Origin: Medicago truncatula
Lineage: Eukaryota > Streptophyta > Magnoliopsida > Fabales > Fabaceae
Assembly (NCBI RefSeq): GCF_003473485.1
Contig: NC_053045.1
Span: forward strand, 21,612,494 to 21,676,493
Length of the DNA: 64,000 nt
Reading direction: 5' to 3'
Shown: positions 1 to 12,320 of the stretch, one piece after another
Position numbering within the stretch: the stretch's first letter is position 1
Layout: each line of letters opens with the position of its first letter
Translations under genes and position numbers: made by a program
The notes under the pieces: model-generated
Seen by the model: the letters and a program-made list of their open reading frames with translations, nothing else
What the model was told of the DNA's origin: nothing
The model's database searches: none

Positions 1-2064
1 CCACTTGCACATCGAATGTAAGGGCTCATACCTGCCTTACAATAATCTCGAAGTAAAAGAGTCATCCCTTTTACAGCAACACGACTATGATGCATGGACA
101 TGTATAAGGACTCGATAATGCGACAACAATTCACAATCTCAACTCAATATATAGGACAACACCCAATTATATTGATTATCTCCACAATATTGCATTATCA
201 AGAAAACATGCCCACACAAAATTAAATCATAGTATTCATCAACACACATCAACATGATCATCAATAATCAACAATGTCATTCAACATCAACTATCACATA
301 TAGTTTCACCATTTCAAGCATTCTCATATTCCAAGTAATAGGGAAAACAACATCTCATGATAAATATCATATTCAACATATAACCATTCAACGTCAACTC
401 TAACATCTCAAGTTCAATCGATAAAACATAGCTTATTTCACGCGATCACTTAAAACGACATTTTAGCTAAAAACCCGTTTTCACCGATTCAATTCCACCC
501 AAAATATATCTCAAACCATCAACACATTCACACTCTCAAATACATAAATGTATACTCAATTATTCACTCTAAGTACTTCATTAAACCCAATATCAAGTTT
601 GGAAAAGTTTCCCGGCTCATAGAAAAAGTTATGATAAGTTTTCACAAAAATCCACATGACCCATGTGTAGTAATTTGATCATAACTCAAGTTCTAAAAAT
701 CATTTGGAAGTCAAACCAAAGCCATTAGAAAGCTAACATAATTATCTACAACTTTCATGTTTACACGAAAAACCAATTCAAAATGGAAACAGGTGAAAAA
801 TGTGAATGTTTTCCAGATTTTCCTGACATAAAATCGGGGGCCGATTTTGACCAATCGGTGGCCGATTTTCGTCGAACCAAAACTGGAAAATCAGCTCAGA
901 AATCGGTGGCCGATTTTGGCAAATCAGGGGCCGATTTTGGACTTCACAGCAGTTCAAAAATCAGCTTAACAATGCATTTTTCACCCAAAAATCACTCTTA
1001 AATCACTAGATTCAAATACAAGGCTCCCAAATTAAATCAAACATTACCCATACTCATAACACTTGTAAATAACACTTATACCACTTCAAATCATCAAGTT
1101 CACATCCAAAATCATAATCAACCCATTTTCACCAAAACACCAACAACAATCCATTTCTCAACAACAAATCATGAATCATGCAAACCCAAGCCATATATCA
1201 TCATCAACAATATGACTAAATAACAACAACAACCATTGATCATGAAACATATCACAATTCATCAACAACCATGCATAATTCACCAATTGAGCATAATTTA
1301 CAAACTACCCATTTTCATACATCATGAACTTGCAATTTCATCATCAACAATTCATTTAACATCAAATTAACATATTCAAACATATCTCTACAACATAAGC
1401 ACGAATTTCAAAGATTGGGTTCATGATAATCACTTATTCTCATAATCAATTATGCATAGAACAAGAGAAAAAGAATTAACTAAATGATTATGATAAAGAC
1501 TAACCCCCTTACCTTAGAAGAAGATTAACCCAAACTCTTGCTTCAATTCAGCTCCTAAGTCACCCACTTGATTCCTAAAGCTCTTCTCTCCAAAACCCTT
1601 TTGCTCTTCTCTTCACCTCTTTCTCTCTCTACCTCTCTCTAGAAATATTTTTGTGAAATGAATGAATTGATTCTTCTAACACAACCCTAGTGTTATCTCC
1701 ACTAATGGGCTTAACTTAGTTTCTAGTGGGCTTAACCCATTTCTATTCAAACCAAAATATTACTACACTCCAAATGATATTTTAATTAATAACGGTAAAA
1801 TGTAACAAACGGTCACTAACGGTAAAAACTAATCACTACACTAGTAACTTAGTAAAATAAGGGTTCCCACTAATTATTAAAATAATTCTCACTAAAATTA
1901 CCATTTTACCCTTATCCGTCAAATGACTAAAATACCCTTCTAATACGGTAATCCACGTAAATGCACCCGACGACAATTAAATACACACAAGCACAAATAA
2001 TCACACACAAACACATAATAAAAGTAATTAAAATAAATCTAGCTAAAAAAATCGGGCTGTTACA
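1..2064 (-). mobile_element. LTR fragment of a Ty3-type element (minus orientation), cut by window start
   Basis: The segment ends in ...CGGGCTGTTACA and closely resembles the complete LTR at 47600-50564 over most of its length: the same 'catgacccatgtgtagtaa' region, the same CT-rich leader near 1555-1640 and the same terminal ~100 bp. Read on the minus strand it starts at 2064 with TGTAACAGC, has a TCTCTC-rich leader, then a GTAAGGGGG splice-donor-like site near 1512. Four AATCGG(G/T)GGCCGATT-type words lie at about 832-945, and a conserved box (TTAGCTTTCTAATGG...ACTTGAGTTATG) at 645-775. The other LTR end and any interior lie outside the window, so it cannot be told whether this is a solo LTR or part of a full element. 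Confidence 0.75.
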
Positions 2065-2108
2065 GATGGGCCTTCCACTCTACTTTGAAGGAATACATGG
2101 TTGGATGG
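2065..2108 (+). pseudogene. LINE remnant, part 1 (44 bp between two LTR insertions)
   Basis: This short island lies between the LTR ending at 2064 and the 8-kb element starting at 2109. Dropping the 8-kb element and one copy of its GATGG duplication makes it continuous with 10114 onward, which reads as plant LINE ORF2 3' sequence. It is therefore pre-insertion host sequence that was itself transposon-derived. Confidence 0.5.
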
Positions 2109-5100
2109 TGTAACGCCCTCTCTAATTATTTGAATATTTTTAATGAGTTTAGAATACACTTATATGATTTGTATAATTTATATGATTTATTTTGATGAGT
2201 GATATTTTGTTATGATATATGTTGGTATTTATTAGTATAACATATATGTTATTTGTTTTAGAAATATAAATGTTATTTGATTTAAAAATATAAATGTTAT
2301 TTGATTTAGAAATATATATGTTATTTGATTTAGAAATATATATATATATGTTATTTGGTTTAGAAATATAAATGTTATTTGATTTAAAAATATAAATGTT
2401 ATTTGTTATAGAAATACATATGATTTGTTGCAGAAATAAATGTGATTTGTTATAGAAATAAATGTTATTTGTTGTAGAAATACACATGATTTGTTATAGA
2501 AATAAATGTTATTTGGTGTAGAAATACACATGATTTGTTGTAGAAATATATGTTAATTTGTGTAGAGATATATGTTATTTTGTGTAGAAATATATGTTAT
2601 CTGGTGTAGAAATATATTTCTTATTTGGTGTAGAAATATATATATATGTTATAGAAATATATTTGTTATAGAGATATAATTGTTATTTGTTGTATAAATA
2701 TTTTATATATATATTAGAATAGAATATTGAGATTTTGGTAGGCAATCTAATATATTTTTGTACTGAATAATATATTTTTGTACTTAATATGATATATTTT
2801 GGTACTCAATTGATATATTTAATTACTAGATCTAATAGGTGCATTACTTGTTTCTCACTTATTAGTTGTAAATTATCTCTATAAATAGAGAACTCACACA
2901 GTGCATTCTACACACCGAAATTCACAGTTGATACTTCCTGTGCTTTTCTTCTCTTCTCCCTCTTTTGACTTGTGTTGACGAGTCTTTCTTCTTTTTCTAC
3001 TCCTTTCTGTCCCTTCGGAATTAAAAGTGTTCTTAAGACTATAATCCCTCTTCGGTTTAATATCCTTTTAGATAAGAGAAAGCAGTATAGTCCTTCGTCG
3101 ATCAATCCAAAGGTAAGGGTGAGACTAACTTTGCAATTCTATTAAGTATGTGAATCAATGGTTAGGTTTAACATGATGTAGGATGAGTTTTTGAGGAATT
3201 GAAAAGTAGGTTAAAATTGTAGAATTAATGAATAAACGGTGGAAACTTGTTAAAAAGATGTAGAAACTGTCCTTAGACCTTAGATAATGATTAAGATGAT
3301 TTGATGATATTTATAATGTTATATAATTAGATATATATTGCATGAATTATGTTTGATGATTGAGATGTTGATGACGTGCATTTGTAATTGTTATATATGA
3401 TGATTGAGATGTTGATGACGTGCATTTGTAATTGTTGTAATTATCATTATTGATTGATGCTATTTTGTTGTTGTGATAGATATGATTTACTTTGATGATA
3501 TGATTAATGAGAGAATATTATATATTGTGAATTAATGATTAAATGCATTACTTGAAATATTATTGAATGATCAAGATGTTGAAATAAATTGTTATTAAGC
3601 TTGATATGAATTGATTATGCTGCAATTGTTGTTAAACTAAGTTGCATGAGTTGTTGTTGATTATCATTTGATATTGTTATATCTTGAGATGTTTACGTGT
3701 CGCCTATGTTGTTGTTGTTGGTTATGTGAAATATTTATATGACTTATGTGGAAGATGTATGATGTTTAAGTTGTTGATACTTTATATTAATATTGTTATG
3801 TTGTGAATTGCTTGTGCTGTTTCTGTTGCTTTTATGAACTGCTAAGTTGTTTATAATGTGATTTAATGATTAAATGCATTACTCGAAATATTATTGAATT
3901 ATATTAGGAGCTTTGTCCTCCGCACGATTATTAGTATGAATAAGTTGATGATGAACTCCAAATTATTGGATGTATAAGTGATAAGTTGATTAAGGTGTCT
4001 TGTCGATAGAGTCCATGCATTAGCATTCATTGAGCTTTGTCCTCACCACGATTAGGAGCTTTGTCCTCCGCACGATTAGGAGCTTTGTCCTCCGCACGAT
4101 TAAAGTATATTAATACTTATGATGACGATTGGTACCACATGCATATAAGTGTCTAAGTTGCATTGTCGCATTTGTCGAGTCAAAGTCGTTGTTGATGAAT
4201 TATCATCCATGAGTTGTTAAGTTGTCGATGAATTATCATCTATAAGTTGTCGAGTTGTCTTCTACCCATGTGTTGTTAAAGAAGTACCTACGAAGATTAT
4301 ACGATGTGAATTATATGATGTTGACTAAAATATTGCTATGTTGTTTAACATGTTGATTATGATATTGTTATGTTGCTACTTTGTTTAAGATATTGATTAT
4401 GATATTGTTATGTTGCTATGTTGTTTAACATGTTGATTATGATACTGTTATGTTGCTACGTTGTTTAAGATATTGATTATGATATTGTTACGTTGCTATG
4501 TTGTTTAAGATAATGATTATGATATTGTTAAGTTGTTATGATGTTGTGTATAATTGTTACTATTAAGTGATGAATATGTTGTTCTATATATGATTAATAT
4601 TATTAAGTGAATATTATGTTATGTTATTGATGATGATCGAATGTTGTGATTACTTGGTAATTGTTTATCAAAGATGCTATGATGTTTAAGATGATATTGT
4701 TTAAGATGTTTATGTTGAAGATTTATGATGTTGATTTTGGTGTTAGTATGTGTTGATTATATTTTCATAAGATGATGAATACGTTGTTGTTATATTAATA
4801 CAAGAAGATGAATATGTTGTTGTTATATTATTATATTATGAAGAGATGATGTATATATAATTATTATTATTATTAAGTGAATATCATGCTATGTTGTTGT
4901 TATATTATTATATTATGACGAGATGATGTATATATAATTATTATTATTATTAAGTGAATATCATGCTATGTTGTTGTTATATTATTATATTATGACGAGA
5001 TGATGTATATATAATTATTATTATTATTATTAAGTGAATATCATGTTACGTTGTTGTTATATTATTATAAGAAGATGTTTATGTTATGATGTAGATAATT

Positions 5101-5963
5101 ATTACTATTAATAAGAGATGATTATATTGTGTTGTTTTAAAGTTATTAGTGATGATGATTACATGATGATATCTATGAGTTGTTAAGTGTACTTGATGAT
5201 GTTTATGTTAAATTGATAAGTTGTCTTTTATTAATGAATTGATAATGAGATGTTTGATGAATAATTATTATTATGAATTAATGATGTTGTTATGTTGTAT
5301 ATGAATTAGGATTAAGATGTTGTTATGCTATATATGAACTATGACTATGATGTGATGATCTGTGTTTGTTACGATTTGGTTAATATGTGTTATATGATGA
5401 CATTTATAATGTGATGAATATAAAGTAAATGATAATTAGAGGTTAGTTGGATTATTAAGAATTATACATTAAGAAGTATTATTGCTAATAGATGAAGTTA
5501 TTTGTGTTGTTAAATATAATTATTGAATTATATGCTTGATATTATTGTTTTGTGAAATCTCACCCCTTCTGCTTGAAAATGTTGCTCTTCGTATGAGTAA
5601 CTTGCAGGTATTAATGATTAGTAGGAGTGATGGCTCAAGTGTCTTTAGGTGCTCTGATACGTAACGGGATGGGAATTTGTTATTGCTTTCTATTCCTTAC
5701 GTATTGTTTCTGAAGAGTTATGACTATGCTTTTAGAATGGATTTTTATGACATGATTGTAAAGAGGCTTTAGTGCCAAAGACTGTTTTTAGCTATTGAAG
5801 AAATTCCGCTGCGAAGTATTAAAGATTTTGTTATTGAATTTTAAAGGATAAATAGTTATTTATTCAGTTTATGATTTTAAGAAAAGAAGTGTGACATTCC
5901 GTTTTTGTGAATTACTCTGATTAAATAAATGAAATTTTCACGTTGGGAAAACGGGGTGTTACA
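2109..5963 (+). repeat. 5' LTR of the 8-kb element
   Basis: 3,855 bp. The U3-like part is rich in a degenerate '(g/t)ttatttg(a/t)tttagaaatataaatg' word (2220-2680). A clear TATA box (CTATAAATAGAG, about 2878-2889) is followed by a leader. AAAG|GTAAGGGTGAG at 3109-3119 looks like a splice donor and CTTGCAG|GT at 5601-5609 like an acceptor, which would give a 2,495-nt intron. Inside it are GGAGCTTTGTCCTCCGCAC hairpin words (3907-4103), the box GGTACCACATGCAT (4131-4144) and several near-tandem ATG/TTG-rich repeats, including three ~78-bp copies around 4830-5040. Confidence 0.9.
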
Positions 5964-5965
5964 AT

Positions 5966-5977
5966 TGGTATCAGAGC
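5966..5977 (+). other. Primer-binding site (tRNA-iMet)
   Basis: TGGTATCAGAGC lies 2 bp after the 5' LTR. It is complementary to the 3' end of plant initiator tRNA-Met, the usual primer of Ty3 and copia elements. The same PBS occurs at 45963-45974 and, on the minus strand, at 54443-54454. Confidence 0.9.
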
Positions 5978-6217
5978 TGGTCGGTCTGTCCGGCCAATTA
6001 GAAGAGTCGTGTCGAGTTTTAGTAATAGTTATATTACTATCTTTATGCTATTTGATTAGTTGTTGTTGTGTTTCTAATTAATAGTTATGTTTATTATGTG
6101 ATCATGTTTGATTGACTAACTTTGATGTGGTTTATATATTTTGTTGAAGTTTCTATTTGGCTAAATATAGATTAAGATATTTAAGCAATAATTGAATTCA
6201 TTACTTTTGTGCTTTGA

Positions 6218-6253
6218 ATTTCGAGGACGAAATTCTTTTAAGGGTGGGAGAGT
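6218..6253 (+). other. Polypurine tract and residual 3' pol tail of the 8-kb element
   Basis: AAGGGTGGGAGAGT ends directly at the 3' LTR and serves as the plus-strand primer. The bases just before it (TTTCGAGGACGAAATTC) match the 3' end of Tekay-type pol; a similar stretch (TTTCGAGGACGCAATT) precedes the 3' LTR at 57473. This suggests the element descends from a coding Tekay element by loss of nearly all of its interior. Confidence 0.8.
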
Positions 6254-9200
6254 TGTAACGCCCTCTCTAATTATTTGAATATTTTTAATGAGTTTAGAAT
6301 ACACTTATATGATTTGTATAATTTATATGATTTATTTTGATGAGTGATATTTTGTTATGATATATGTTGGTATTTATTAGTATAACATATATGTTATTTG
6401 TTTTAGAAATATAAATGTTATTTGATTTAAAAATATAAATGTTATTTGATTTAGAAATATATATGTTATTTGATTTAGAAATATATATATATATGTTATT
6501 TGGTTTAGAAATATAAATGTTATTTGATTTAAAAATATAAATGTTATTTGTTATAGAAATACATATGATTTGTTGCAGAAATAAATGTGATTTGTTATAG
6601 AAATAAATGTTATTTGTTGTAGAAATACACATGATTTGTTATAGAAATAAATGTTATTTGGTGTAGAAATACACATGATTTGTTGTAGAAATATATGTTA
6701 ATTTGTGTAGAGATATATGTTATTTTGTGTAGAAATATATGTTATCTGGTGTAGAAATATATTTCTTATTTGGTGTAGAAATATATATATATGTTATAGA
6801 AATATATTTGTTATAGAGATATAATTGTTATTTGTTGTATAAATATTTTATATATATATTAGAATAGAATATTGAGATTTTGGTAGGCAATCTAATATAT
6901 TTTTGTACTGAATAATATATTTTTGTACTTAATATGATATATTTTGGTACTCAATTGATATATTTAATTACTAGATCTAATAGGTGCATTACTTGTTTCT
7001 CACTTATTAGTTGTAAATTATCTCTATAAATAGAGAACTCACACAGTGCATTCTACACACCGAAATTCACAGTTGATACTTCCTGTGCTTTTCTTCTCTT
7101 CTCCCTCTTTTGACTTGTGTTGACGAGTCTTTCTTCTTTTTCTACTCCTTTCTGTCCCTTCGGAATTAAAAGTGTTCTTAAGACTATAATCCCTCTTCGG
7201 TTTAATATCCTTTTAGATAAGAGAAAGCAGTATAGTCCTTCGTCGATCAATCCAAAGGTAAGGGTGAGACTAACTTTGCAATTCTATTAAGTATGTGAAT
7301 CAATGGTTAGGTTTAACATGATGTAGGATGAGTTTTTGAGGAATTGAAAAGTAGGTTAAAATTGTAGAATTAATGAATAAACGGTGGAAACTTGTTAAAA
7401 AGATGTAGAAACTGTCCTTAGACCTTAGATAATGATTAAGATGATTTGATGATATTTATAATGTTATATAATTAGATATATATTGCATGAATTATGTTTG
7501 ATGATTGAGATGTTGATGACGTGCATTTGTAATTGTTATATATGATGATTGAGATGTTGATGACGTGCATTTGTAATTGTTGTAATTATCATTATTGATT
7601 GATGCTATTTTGTTGTTGTGATAGATATGATTTACTTTGATGATATGATTAATGAGAGAATATTATATATTGTGAATTAATGATTAAATGCATTACTTGA
7701 AATATTATTGAATGATCAAGATGTTGAAATAAATTGTTATTAAGCTTGATATGAATTGATTATGCTGCAATTGTTGTTAAACTAAGTTGCATGAGTTGTT
7801 GTTGATTATCATTTGATATTGTTATATCTTGAGATGTTTACGTGTCGCCTATGTTGTTGTTGTTGGTTATGTGAAATATTTATATGACTTATGTGGAAGA
7901 TGTATGATGTTTAAGTTGTTGATACTTTATATTAATATTGTTATGTTGTGAATTGCTTGTGCTGTTTCTGTTGCTTTTATGAACTGCTAAGTTGTTTATA
8001 ATGTGATTTAATGATTAAATGCATTACTCGAAATATTATTGAATTATATTAGGAGCTTTGTCCTCCGCACGATTATTAGTATGAATAAGTTGATGATGAA
8101 CTCCAAATTATTGGATGTATAAGTGATAAGTTGATTAAGGTGTCTTGTCGATAGAGTCCATGCATTAGCATTCATTGAGCTTTGTCCTCACCACGATTAG
8201 GAGCTTTGTCCTCCGCACGATTAGGAGCTTTGTCCTCCGCACGATTAAAGTATATTAATACTTATGATGACGATTGGTACCACATGCATATAAGTGTCTA
8301 AGTTGCATTGTCGCATTTGTCGAGTCAAAGTCGTTGTTGATGAATTATCATCCATGAGTTGTTAAGTTGTCGATGAATTATCATCTATAAGTTGTCGAGT
8401 TGTCTTCTACCCATGTGTTGTTAAAGAAGTACCTACGAAGATTATACGATGTGAATTATATGATGTTGACTAAAATATTGCTATGTTGTTTAACATGTTG
8501 ATTATGATATTGTTATGTTGCTACTTTGTTTAAGATATTGATTATGATATTGTTATGTTGCTATGTTGTTTAACATGTTGATTATGATACTGTTATGTTG
8601 CTACGTTGTTTAAGATATTGATTATGATATTGTTACGTTGCTATGTTGTTTAAGATAATGATTATGATATTGTTAAGTTGTTATGATGTTGTGTATAATT
8701 GTTACTATTAAGTGATGAATATGTTGTTCTATATATGATTAATATTATTAAGTGAATATTATGTTATGTTATTGATGATGATCGAATGTTGTGATTACTT
8801 GGTAATTGTTTATCAAAGATGCTATGATGTTTAAGATGATATTGTTTAAGATGTTTATGTTGAAGATTTATGATGTTGATTTTGGTGTTAGTATGTGTTG
8901 ATTATATTTTCATAAGATGATGAATACGTTGTTGTTATATTAATACAAGAAGATGAATATGTTGTTGTTATATTATTATATTATGAAGAGATGATGTATA
9001 TATAATTATTATTATTATTAAGTGAATATCATGCTATGTTGTTGTTATATTATTATATTATGACGAGATGATGTATATATAATTATTATTATTATTAAGT
9101 GAATATCATGCTATGTTGTTGTTATATTATTATATTATGACGAGATGATGTATATATAATTATTATTATTATTATTAAGTGAATATCATGTTACGTTGTT

Positions 9201-10108
9201 GTTATATTATTATAAGAAGATGTTTATGTTATGATGTAGATAATTATTACTATTAATAAGAGATGATTATATTGTGTTGTTTTAAAGTTATTAGTGATGA
9301 TGATTACATGATGATATCTATGAGTTGTTAAGTGTACTTGATGATGTTTATGTTAAATTGATAAGTTGTCTTTTATTAATGAATTGATAATGAGATGTTT
9401 GATGAATAATTATTATTATGAATTAATGATGTTGTTATGTTGTATATGAATTAGGATTAAGATGTTGTTATGCTATATATGAACTATGACTATGATGTGA
9501 TGATCTGTGTTTGTTACGATTTGGTTAATATGTGTTATATGATGACATTTATAATGTGATGAATATAAAGTAAATGATAATTAGAGGTTAGTTGGATTAT
9601 TAAGAATTATACATTAAGAAGTATTATTGCTAATAGATGAAGTTATTTGTGTTGTTAAATATAATTATTGAATTATATGCTTGATATTATTGTTTTGTGA
9701 AATCTCACCCCTTCTGCTTGAAAATGTTGCTCTTCGTATGAGTAACTTGCAGGTATTAATGATTAGTAGGAGTGATGGCTCAAGTGTCTTTAGGTGCTCT
9801 GATACGTAACGGGATGGGAATTTGTTATTGCTTTCTATTCCTTACGTATTGTTTCTGAAGAGTTATGACTATGCTTTTAGAATGGATTTTTATGACATGA
9901 TTGTAAAGAGGCTTTAGTGCCAAAGACTGTTTTTAGCTATTGAAGAAATTCCGCTGCGAAGTATTAAAGATTTTGTTATTGAATTTTAAAGGATAAATAG
10001 TTATTTATTCAGTTTATGATTTTAAGAAAAGAAGTGTGACATTCCGTTTTTGTGAATTACTCTGATTAAATAAATGAAATTTTCACGTTGGGAAAACGGG
10101 GTGTTACA
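6254..10108 (+). repeat. 3' LTR of the 8-kb element
   Basis: Counterpart of 2109-5963 at an offset of 4,145 bp with equal length. The putative splice donor is at 7258, the GGTACCACATGCAT box at 8276-8289 and the acceptor AG at 9751-9752. It ends GGGTGTTACA next to the right GATGG duplication. Confidence 0.9.
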
Positions 10109-10393
10109 GATGGTGTACCTTTTATTGTTAGGTTATGTAGATTATATGAGTTAACTGAGAACAAAATGACTATTGTAGTTGAAGTGAATGTTATATGGTG
10201 GTGGAGTGAATGGAGAGACGTGGAAATGGCGACGGAGACTCTTTGCTTGGAAGGACAAGTTGGTGGGGGATTGTGTTAATCTATTAACTTCGATTATTTT
10301 GAGGGTGGATATGGAGGATATGTGGGTTTGAAAACTTCATTCTTCCCATCGTTATACAATGCACAATGCTTATCAGAATTTGATTGATAATGG

Positions 10394-10435
<42 letters not shown>

Positions 10436-10900
10436 CAACAACAACAACAACAACAACATCAACAGTCAAATAATGCGGTTGAAAGTGGTGTCTTTAAAAA
10501 TATCTTTGTTTGCTTGGCGATTACTTTTGAACCGCGTCCCTATTAAGGATAATTTGATGCATCCGTGAGTCCTCTCAAATGATCAAATTTGCATGGGAGC
10601 ATGTGGTAGGAATGAGGACAAGGAGCATTTATTTGTTACATGTGAATTTTATGGTAAGATGTGGTCGGTGGTATCCGAATTACTAGGTTTTTCATTGCAC
10701 CTCAAGAAAATTTGATGGATCAGTTAGCTCAATATGGTGGCCTAGGAGGCTTTTCGAAACAAATGTGTATGCCGTTTAACATTATTTTGTTTTCAGTGGT
10801 GTGGACTATATGGACAGAGAGAAACAAGCGAATCTTTCCACATAAGGAGGAACAATTACAATTTTTAGCGAAAAAAGTTAAGCTTCATTCATTTTGATAG
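10109..10900 (+). pseudogene. LINE ORF2 3' remnant (zf-RVT region)
   Basis: Decayed coding sequence spread over several frames. Recognisable pieces are 'RLYELTENK' (~10130-10160), 'WRRRLFAWKDKLV' (~10225-10262), 'LKISLFAWRLLLNR' (~10485-10540), a Cys-rich 'CGR.EDKEHLFVTCEF' zinc-finger segment (~10600-10650) and 'VVWTIWTERNKRIF' (~10797-10840). This order is typical of the domain after the reverse transcriptase in plant L1-type LINEs. Frameshifts, stops and a microsatellite expansion break it. The 8-kb LTR element is inserted in its 5' part. Confidence 0.8.
10398..10458 (+). repeat. Compound (AAT)n(AAC)n microsatellite
   Basis: About eleven AAT units followed by about nine AAC units, within the LINE remnant and ahead of its zinc-finger part. 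The apparent poly-Asn and poly-Ile/Val reading frames here are artefacts of the repeat. Confidence 0.95.
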
Positions 10901-11554
10901 TTGAAATTGAGATATGCTACCTACAACTACAATTTTTTTAGGTTCAATCCTATTATTTTTTATATGTTGTAACTTAGTTATTTCTTTAGCATGTTCTCTT
11001 GATTCTCAAAACTATTATGTTAACTTCGTATCACTTTTGAAGTCTTCTTAAACACTTCTTGTGTTGAAAAGACCGTTTGCAATTATTAATATTTTCCATT
11101 TTAACAATTTAAAAAAAAATTGTTATTTAGGTTTATTTAGGTTTTTGATATGGATTGGATGAGAGACCTCTAGAAGTTTCTATATCGCACCTCCTTAGAA
11201 AAAAACGATTTAAAATTGATTAGGAAATGATGAAATGTAAAAAAAAATAAAAAAATTCATAGGTTATTGATAATTGAATTGCTCTTCTTTGGTCAAAGAT
11301 AATTGAATAGTTATATATACATAATAAAATATAATTGCAATGCATATATACATAATCAAATATAGTTGACTTTTGAATATAATAATTATAATTAAAATAA
11401 AAACATATTAATGTTCTATAAAATGTAGTTTTCTTTTGACAAAATGTTATTTAAGATATATTGTTTTTTAAGGATAAAATATATAAGCATTAAAACCATT
11501 TTTAAAATTTATTGAATAATTAACATAATTAATTAATATTTAAATAAACTAATA
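10901..11554. other. AT-rich intergenic spacer
   Basis: No gene-like pattern. Contains A/T runs and 'tatatatacataat(c)aaatata' repeats near 11310-11365. Confidence 0.6.
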
Positions 11555-11804
11555 CTTCCACGTCTCATATTAGATGACCTAGTTGACTCTGACACACATA
11601 CCAATGCATATTTTATATCTTTAATTATCTATTTGAAAAAAATTCTAAAATTTAATCTTTTGAAAATATTAATCGAAACGAATCCAACAACATCTTATAT
11701 GATATTATTTATTTTTGTATATTAGTAGAAAAATATGGTCAAAGTATATCGGATCAAAAATGCACATTGTCAAACATGTCATCTAAAATATGGGACGGAT
11801 GAAG
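11555..11804. mobile_element. Stowaway-type MITE
   Basis: 250 bp with terminal inverted repeats (left CTTCCACGTCTCATATTAGA; the right end mirrors it as CTAAAATATGGGACGGATGAAG) and a TA duplication on each side (11553-11554, 11805-11806). The CTNCC..CGTCCCA end is the Stowaway (Tc1/mariner) hallmark. No coding capacity. Confidence 0.85.
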
Positions 11805-11867
11805 TACTATGTTTTTTATTTTTTTTATAATACTAATCACATAGACGGTGTGTGTAATTATTATTAC

Positions 11868-12052
11868 TGTAAGGGTCTTGTTAACTTGTGCCCTTAGGAC
11901 ACATGTTAGACATTAATTGTAAGAATTTAATAAAAAAAAATTAGTATTAAACAAGTTGAGTAATAAATTCACACAATTTTCAATACATGATTACTATTAG
12001 TGAAATTCTTAACATTTGCCTCAAGATACAAGTTAACATTTTTGATAGTGTA
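11868..12052. mobile_element. Probable small inverted-repeat element
   Basis: The left segment (TTGTTAACTTGTGCCCTTAG...ACATGTTA, from ~11878) is mirrored with mismatches by the right segment ending TACAAGTTAACATTTTT. A related half-copy lies near 17260-17290 (GCTAACATGTGCCCCGGGCA). Family not identified and boundaries approximate. Confidence 0.45.
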
Positions 12053-12119
12053 ATAACAAAATATTCTATTTAATTTAAAAAAGTTACTACCACTATTAAA
12101 TTTTGACCTCATTCATCCC

Positions 12120-12320
12120 TACCTCTACTTACTTTCTCTTTTTTCTCTTTGTGTTATGTCCATGTCTGCTTTTGCAATGAATGCACCACTACTCCCATCC
12201 CCATCGATACACGCCACCACCTTTCCTCATTAATAAATACTCTCACCCCCCCTTTCACTCTTTCACTCCCTTTCTCTTCTCAACCTTATTTTCCTCCATT
12301 CATCAAACAACAAAACAAAG
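12120..12320 (+). promoter_or_regulatory. Likely promoter and first (non-coding) exon of the PP2C gene
   Basis: A TAATAAATA element (~12230-12238) is followed by a pyrimidine-rich leader (CTCTCACCCCCCC...CTTCTC), typical of plant transcription starts. AACAAAG|GTAACT at 12314-12326 is a good splice donor. The best-looking acceptor before the start codon is TTGTGTTCAG at 13480-13489, implying a 5'UTR intron of about 1.17 kb (12321-13489). The start site and the exact intron are inferred. Confidence 0.55.

Larger units (their letters stand above)
2109..10108 (+). mobile_element. Complete 8,000-bp non-autonomous LTR retrotransposon with giant LTRs and no coding region
   Basis: Two direct repeats (2109-5963 and 6254-10108) are both 3,855 bp, start TGTAACGCC and end GGGTGTTACA. 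They looked identical wherever I compared them, at a constant offset of 4,145. A 5-bp target-site duplication GATGG flanks the element (2104-2108 and 10109-10113). The interior is only 290 bp and holds a tRNA-iMet primer-binding site and a polypurine tract but no gag or pol. It could move only with proteins supplied in trans; the PBS and LTR ends match the Ty3 elements at 45-59 kb, so a Tekay-like partner is likely (inference). Indistinguishable LTRs and a perfect TSD suggest recent insertion, unless the assembly copied one LTR. Short reading frames inside the LTRs are AT-repeat artefacts. Confidence 0.93.

Noticed and set aside
2149..2487. 112-residue open frame of Ile/Asn/Tyr repeats (and its copy at 6294-6632)
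   Set aside because: Product of the AT-rich repeated word in the LTR U3 region; identical in both LTRs because the LTRs are duplicates, no protein-like composition.
2908..3105. 65-residue open frame on the minus strand (and copy at 7053-7250)
   Set aside because: Antisense to the LTR leader between TATA box and putative splice donor; no family resemblance.
10359..10568. Poly-Asn open frame
   Set aside because: Created by the (AAT)n(AAC)n microsatellite; only the distal part is LINE-derived.
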